Of a stretch of 64,000 nucleotides of DNA, positions 59,293 through 64,000 are shown piece by piece. The notes beneath the pieces are model-generated. The model was not told the origin of the DNA. It was given only the letters and a program-made list of their open reading frames with translations, and did not search any database. The position numbers and the translations under genes are program-made. This DNA comes from Mycobacterium gallinarum (lineage in GTDB: Bacteria; Actinomycetota; Actinomycetes; Mycobacteriales; Mycobacteriaceae): NCBI RefSeq assembly GCF_010726765.1, contig NZ_AP022601.1, positions 1,984,001 to 2,048,000 on the forward strand. Direction: 5' to 3'. The first letter of the stretch is position 1. Every line of letters starts with the position of its first letter.

Positions 59293-59698
59293 CTGTGGCC
59301 GCGGAGAAGTTCTCTTCGTGCGTCTGTTGGTATTCCTGCCACGCCGCCGAATCCCAGATCTCCAGGTAGTCAACCGATCCGATCACCACGCAGTCCTTCG
59401 AGAGGTTGGCGTAGCGGCGATGATCGGCCGACAGCGTGATCCGGCCTTGTGAGTCGGGGTGCTGTTCGTCGGTGGCCGCGGCCAGGTTTCGCAGGAATGC
59501 CCGAGCCTCCGGATTGCTCCGGGATGCCTGCGACGCCCGTCGTGCCAACTTTTCGAACTCCGCGCGCGGGTAGACGGCGAGGCTGTGATCTTGGCCTTTG
59601 GTGACCATCAACCCTCCTGCCAGCGCGTCGCGGAACTTGGCGGGCAGTGTGAGCCGCCCCTTGTCGTCGAGCTTCGGCGTGTAGGTGCCGAGAAACAT
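59267..59698 (-). CDS. mraZ: Transcriptional regulator MraZ
   Basis: DNA-binding regulator of the dcw cluster. The 143 residues are two tandem SpoVT-AbrB-like domains, each with a D-x-(K/Q)-G-R core: [17 protein letters not shown] and [17 protein letters not shown]. It assembles into rings that bind direct repeats before its own gene, and four such repeats are visible upstream. GGGAGG lies before the ATG. First gene of the division cluster. Confidence 0.97.
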   Translation of the reverse strand: MFLGTYTPKLDDKGRLTLPAKFRDALAGGLMVTKGQDHSLAVYPRAEFEKLARRASQASRSNPEARAFLRNLAAATDEQHPDSQGRITLSADHRRYANLSKDCVVIGSVDYLEIWDSAAWQEYQQTHEENFSAATDEALHDII

Positions 59699-59737
59699 CC
59701 CGCCACCTCCCGCGCCATCCGGAGCCCCGGTTGCTCC

Positions 59738-59777
59738 GTTGCCGCCACTTTACCCCACAATCCCCCACATCACTCCA
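59738..59777 (-). promoter_or_regulatory. MraZ operator: four 10-bp-spaced TGG(N)G repeats
   Basis: On the minus strand TGGAG, TGGGG, TGGGG and TGGCG start at 59777, 59767, 59757 and 59747, exactly one helical turn apart, each followed by five variable bases. This is the known layout of MraZ boxes. The array ends 40 bp before the mraZ ATG, so it covers the promoter. The palindrome TTGATATCAA (59779-59788) abuts it. Confidence 0.8.
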
Positions 59778-59952
59778 TTTGATATCAAGTTTTGTTCGCG
59801 CGTCCCCACCTAGCAGGGAGATCGGCGACGTTTCAGCACCGCGGTTGGGCATCGGGAGCTGTCCGGGCTGTAAAACCGCAGCTAGAGGGGCATGACCGGA
59901 TAGGTGGGGCGCGGTGGGGCAGCAATTCAGCAGCTGAGCCGGCCGTCAGCAC

Positions 59953-59983
59953 AAAAAAGGGGTAGCCCGGTGTGGGCTACCCC
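59953..59983 (-). terminator. Intrinsic terminator of the DUF3040 gene
   Basis: Perfect 10-bp stem GGGGTAGCCC/GGGCTACCCC with a 5-base loop, followed on the minus strand by six T. It starts 16 bp after the DUF3040 stop. A canonical hairpin-plus-U tract like this is uncommon in mycobacteria. It prevents readthrough into mraZ. Confidence 0.85.
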
Positions 59984-59999
59984 TGGGGTCGGTGTGTTA

Positions 60000-60407
60000 C
60001 TACTCGTCGAAACGGCGGCGGAAGCGATCCTCCATGCGACTGGTGAACGAACCGCCGGAACCCTTGGCTTTCTTTTGTCGCTGCTGCCCGACCTGATCGG
60101 TGGCCGAATGGTCACGACCGCCTGCCACGCGCGGGCCGGTGATCGCGAAGACCACGCCGCCGAACATCACGATGAAGCCGATCACAGACAGGATCGCGAA
60201 GTCGCCGATCCGAGTGGCGGGGATCGCGATACCCGCCACCAGCATCGCCAGTCCGGCCACGAAAAGCGCTGCACCCTGCAGTCGACGGCGGGTGGACGGC
60301 GCGCGGAGCGTTCCACCGCGAACGCTCGAAGCGAACTTCGGGTCCTCGGCATAAAGCGCGCTCTCGATCTGATCGAGCATGCGCTGCTCATGATCGGAGA
60401 GTGGCAT
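60000..60407 (-). CDS. DUF3040 membrane protein (Rv2169c-like)
   Basis: Protein of 135 residues, function unknown. It starts with the family motif MPLSDHEQRMLDQIESAL, followed by an Arg-rich segment, two hydrophobic helices (about 44-64 and 68-88) and a basic C-terminal tail (QRQKKAKGSGG, RFRRRF). GGGAGGGACG precedes the ATG at 60407; the 25 in-frame codons upstream are not supported. Conserved next to the dcw cluster in actinobacteria. Divergent from the GNAT gene across 232 bp, which contains a TACAAT (60548-60543) that may be its -10. Confidence 0.87.
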   Translation of the reverse strand: MPLSDHEQRMLDQIESALYAEDPKFASSVRGGTLRAPSTRRRLQGAALFVAGLAMLVAGIAIPATRIGDFAILSVIGFIVMFGGVVFAITGPRVAGGRDHSATDQVGQQRQKKAKGSGGSFTSRMEDRFRRRFDE

Positions 60408-60639
60408 TCGTCCCTCCCTCGGGGCCCTGGAGCCGATGCGACCGGTCTCAAATCGTTCAAACTGATGTCCGCCCGCATTCACGGACGCCTAACAGTCATG
60501 ATACGAGGTCAGTCTGAGCCGTACCACCTTGTTGGACGCCCGATTGTATGACGTGCACTGCCGCCGGTGAGTAACACCTCGCTCGGTTTGATAATGGGGA
60601 CACGTGAGTGCACCAAGTTGATCTGAGGACAGGAGCAAG

Positions 60640-61248
60640 TTGGCGACGTTTCTGATCGATCTGTCGCCGAGCGATATGCAACGCCGACTCGGTGACGCGC
60701 TCGCCGTCTACGTCGACGCCATGCGCTATCCGCGTGGCACCGAAGACCAACGCGCATCGATGTGGCTCGAGCACACGCACCGGGGTGGGTGGAAGGCGGT
60801 CGCCGCCGTCGAGGCGCCCGACCGGGACGGACCCGACGCGACTGCCCCTTCAGATCCGGAACTGGCCTCGGCGTCGCTGCTCGGCATCGCATACGGCTAC
60901 TGCGGCGCGCCGGACCAATGGTGGCAGCAGCAAGTGGTCGCCGGCCTGCACCGGGTAGGCGCCGAGCCGGCCCGCATCGCCGAGCTGATGACGAGCTACT
61001 TCGAGCTCACCGAACTGCACATCCATCCCCGCGCGCAGGGCCGCGGACTCGGTGAGGCGCTCGCCCGCCGGCTGCTCGCCGACCGTGCCGAATCGCAGGT
61101 ACTGCTGTCGACGCCCGAGATCAACGGCGAAGCAAACCGGGCCTGGCGGCTCTACCGTCGCCTCGGCTTCGCCGACATCATCCGGGGTTACCACTTCGCA
61201 GGCGATCCGCGGGCGTTTGCCATCCTGGGGCGGGCTTTACCTCTCTGA
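60640..61248 (+). CDS. GNAT-family N-acetyltransferase (Rv2170-like)
   Basis: Acetyl-CoA-dependent acetyltransferase of 202 residues. The acetyl-CoA motif is ELHIHPRAQGRGLGEAL (about 126-142), followed by the LYRRLGF element. The M. tuberculosis homologue Rv2170 has been reported to acetylate lysines of isocitrate dehydrogenase. The TTG start has AGGAGC upstream. GATAAT at 60590 may be part of its promoter. Confidence 0.88.
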   Translation: MATFLIDLSPSDMQRRLGDALAVYVDAMRYPRGTEDQRASMWLEHTHRGGWKAVAAVEAPDRDGPDATAPSDPELASASLLGIAYGYCGAPDQWWQQQVVAGLHRVGAEPARIAELMTSYFELTELHIHPRAQGRGLGEALARRLLADRAESQVLLSTPEINGEANRAWRLYRRLGFADIIRGYHFAGDPRAFAILGRALPL

Positions 61249-61297
61249 TACCTCTTTGATGCATCGCTGAACCGCTCCGGTCTGGCACGATGACCAC

Positions 61298-61987
61298 GTG
61301 CGCGCCCAGCATTCTCGGAAACGTCGGCTGCTCGCCGTGATGTTGCTGATCCTGATCGCCCTTCCGGCACTCGTCGGATGTGTTCGGATCAGGGCGTCGA
61401 TGACGGTCTCGCCCGACGACAGGGTGTCGGGACAGATCGTCGCCGCGGCCAAACCGCGCAACGACGACGACAAGGGCCCCCAACTTCTCAACAACCTGAC
61501 ATTCGCCAACAAGGTGGCTGTCTCCGAGTACAGCCGCGACGACTATGTCGGCTCTCAAGCGGTGTTCTCAGACCTCACCTTCGCCGAACTCCCCCAACTG
61601 GCCAACATGAACCGCGACGCCGCCGGCGTGGACATCGCGCTTCGGCGCGCCGGCGACCTCGTGATTCTCGAGGGCCGCGTCGACCTCACCTCACTGAGCG
61701 ACCCCGACGCCGACGTCTCTCTTTCGGTGTCGTTCCCCGGCGAGGTCACATCGACCAACGGGACCCAGGTGTCCGCCGAGATCGTCGAGTGGAAACTGCG
61801 GCCCGGTGTCGTGAGCACGATGAACGCCCAGGCCCGATATACCGACCCGAGCGCCCGCTCGTTCACCGGCGCCGCGATCTGGCTCACCGTGGGCTCATTC
61901 CTGGTTGCCGGGATCATCGGCGGACTCGCCTACTACAACCGCGACCAATCGCCCCGCGTCGGCGAGCGCCGCACCGAGTCCCCTTGA
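61298..61987 (+). CDS. lppM: Lipoprotein LppM
   Basis: Secreted lipoprotein of 229 residues. The GTG start gives a basic N-terminus (RKRR), a hydrophobic core and lipobox LVGC (Cys28). The LppM domain (about 30-185) is followed by a C-terminal membrane helix (about 192-213) and a basic tail, so the protein is anchored at both ends. In M. tuberculosis LppM affects phagosome maturation; its role in a probable saprophyte is unknown. Lies between the GNAT gene and idsA2, as in Rv2170-Rv2173. Confidence 0.92.
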   Translation: MRAQHSRKRRLLAVMLLILIALPALVGCVRIRASMTVSPDDRVSGQIVAAAKPRNDDDKGPQLLNNLTFANKVAVSEYSRDDYVGSQAVFSDLTFAELPQLANMNRDAAGVDIALRRAGDLVILEGRVDLTSLSDPDADVSLSVSFPGEVTSTNGTQVSAEIVEWKLRPGVVSTMNAQARYTDPSARSFTGAAIWLTVGSFLVAGIIGGLAYYNRDQSPRVGERRTESP

Positions 61988-62000
61988 CACCCCGCTCTGA

Positions 62001-63170
<1,170 letters not shown>

Positions 63171-63172
63171 CA

Positions 63173-64000
63173 ATGACACCATCGTCACCGGCGCTGCCGT
63201 CGGACACATCAGCCAGCGGGCAACGCATTTCGCGATTCGTCGCGTTCGCGACGTCGCCGGAGGCGAAACCCGCGCGGCTCGGCGCACTTGGCGCCGTGCT
63301 GATCGCCGCGGGCGGACTCGGCGCGGGCAGCACGCGGCTACACGATCCCCTGCTGGAATCGCTGCACCTGTCATGGCTGCGTTTCGGTCACGGTCTGGTG
63401 CTGTCGTCGGTGCTGTTGTGGGTCGGCGTGGCCTTGATGCTGTTGGCCTGGCTGCGGTTGGGGCGCAGCGTGATCGACCGCACCGCGACCGAGTACACGA
63501 TGGTCGCGACGACGGCGTTCTGGCTGGCTCCGCTGCTGTTGAGTGTCCCGGTGTTCAGCCGCGACACCTATTCGTATCTGGCCCAGGGCGCGCTGCTGCG
63601 CGACGGATTCGACCCGTACGTCGTCGGGCCTATCGAGAACCCGAACTCGTTGCTGGAGAACGTCAGTCCCATCTGGACGACCACAACGGCACCCTACGGA
63701 CCCGCCTTCATCCTGGTGGCAAAGTTCGTGACCCTGGTGGTCGGCGAGGACGTGGTCGCGGGCACGATGCTGCTGCGGCTGTGCATGTTGCCCGGTCTGG
63801 CGCTGTTGATCTGGGCGGCGCCCCGGGTGGCCCGTCACGTCGGCGCCAACGGCGCCGCGGCACTATGGATATGCGTGCTGAACCCGCTGGTGATCATCCA
63901 TCTGATGGGCGGCGTCCACAACGAGATGCTGATGGTCGGACTGATGATGGCCGCGATCGCACTGACCTTCAGCGGCCACCACTTCTGGGGCGTCAGCCTG
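63173..64000 (+). CDS. mptA: Alpha-1,6-mannosyltransferase MptA (3' end outside window)
   Basis: Membrane GT-C glycosyltransferase that extends the mannan core of lipomannan using polyprenyl-phosphomannose. 276 codons are present without a stop. After a polar N-terminus (1-35) several helices follow (about 38-55, 72-95, 110-128 and further), with the GT-C loop motif PVFSRDTYSYLAQGALLRDG; D131 is the likely catalytic acid. Two bases separate it from idsA2, so prenyl and lipomannan synthesis genes are cotranscribed. Confidence 0.93.
   Translation, partial: MTPSSPALPSDTSASGQRISRFVAFATSPEAKPARLGALGAVLIAAGGLGAGSTRLHDPLLESLHLSWLRFGHGLVLSSVLLWVGVALMLLAWLRLGRSVIDRTATEYTMVATTAFWLAPLLLSVPVFSRDTYSYLAQGALLRDGFDPYVVGPIENPNSLLENVSPIWTTTTAPYGPAFILVAKFVTLVVGEDVVAGTMLLRLCMLPGLALLIWAAPRVARHVGANGAAALWICVLNPLVIIHLMGGVHNEMLMVGLMMAAIALTFSGHHFWGVSL

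Overview
The window is high-GC actinobacterial DNA. Its proteins, its operon layout and the presence of Wag31, LppM, IdsA2 and MptA point to a Mycobacterium, most likely a rapid-growing Mycolicibacterium-type species. Nearly all of it is coding, with GTG/TTG starts and 1-8 bp start/stop overlaps. No tRNA, rRNA or CRISPR array was recognised.

Left block (about 1-23.2 kb), metabolism and respiration. A class III adenylyl cyclase cut by the window edge is followed by a Dps ferritin-like gene with a perfect CRP/cAMP-receptor box in front of it, and by a DUF2339 membrane protein. A tightly coupled minus-strand operon then encodes a polar amino-acid ABC transporter (binding lipoprotein, permease, ATPase) plus a sensor kinase and a NarL-type response regulator. 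On the plus strand come an HdeD-like membrane protein and cydABDC (cytochrome bd oxidase and its CydDC exporter), then a DUF4190 protein. On the minus strand are tesB, pyruvate kinase and gltBD (glutamate synthase). The core of this block resembles the Rv1617-Rv1625c neighbourhood of M. tuberculosis.

Middle (about 23.2-38.4 kb), accessory region. It holds small DUF2752 and TM2 membrane proteins, a TetR regulator divergent from an SDR and a Baeyer-Villiger-type monooxygenase, and a 13E12/REP-type DUF222-HNH protein whose start codon lies inside a LexA (SOS) box. A decayed IS3-type element sits directly against that promoter. Next are a giant cyclase-ATPase-LuxR regulator, a phospholipase D-like protein preceded by a 32-codon micro-ORF that mirrors its C-terminal tail, a lipoprotein of the serine beta-lactamase fold that has lost its catalytic motifs, a glutamine amidotransferase and a TIGR01777 epimerase. 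This region joins two blocks that are far apart in M. tuberculosis, so it marks a rearrangement junction.

Right block (about 38.4-64 kb), cell division and envelope. It is the mycobacterial dcw cluster read leftwards: mraZ, rsmH, ftsL-like, pbpB, murE, murF, mraY, murD, ftsW, murG, murC, ftsQ, ftsZ, pgeF, yggS, sepF, yggT, wag31, with a phosphoribosyltransferase and a small membrane protein at its left end. Four exactly 10-bp-spaced MraZ repeats precede mraZ. Internal promoters are visible before ftsZ and wag31. Beyond mraZ are a DUF3040 gene with a textbook intrinsic terminator, a GNAT acetyltransferase, lppM, idsA2 (polyprenyl diphosphate synthase) and the 5' part of mptA (lipomannan mannosyltransferase), matching Rv2169c-Rv2174.

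The only stretch of about 300 bp without a gene is 59699-59999, which holds the mraZ operator and the DUF3040 terminator. The roughly 260 bp between wag31 and yggT holds the wag31 promoter and no convincing gene.
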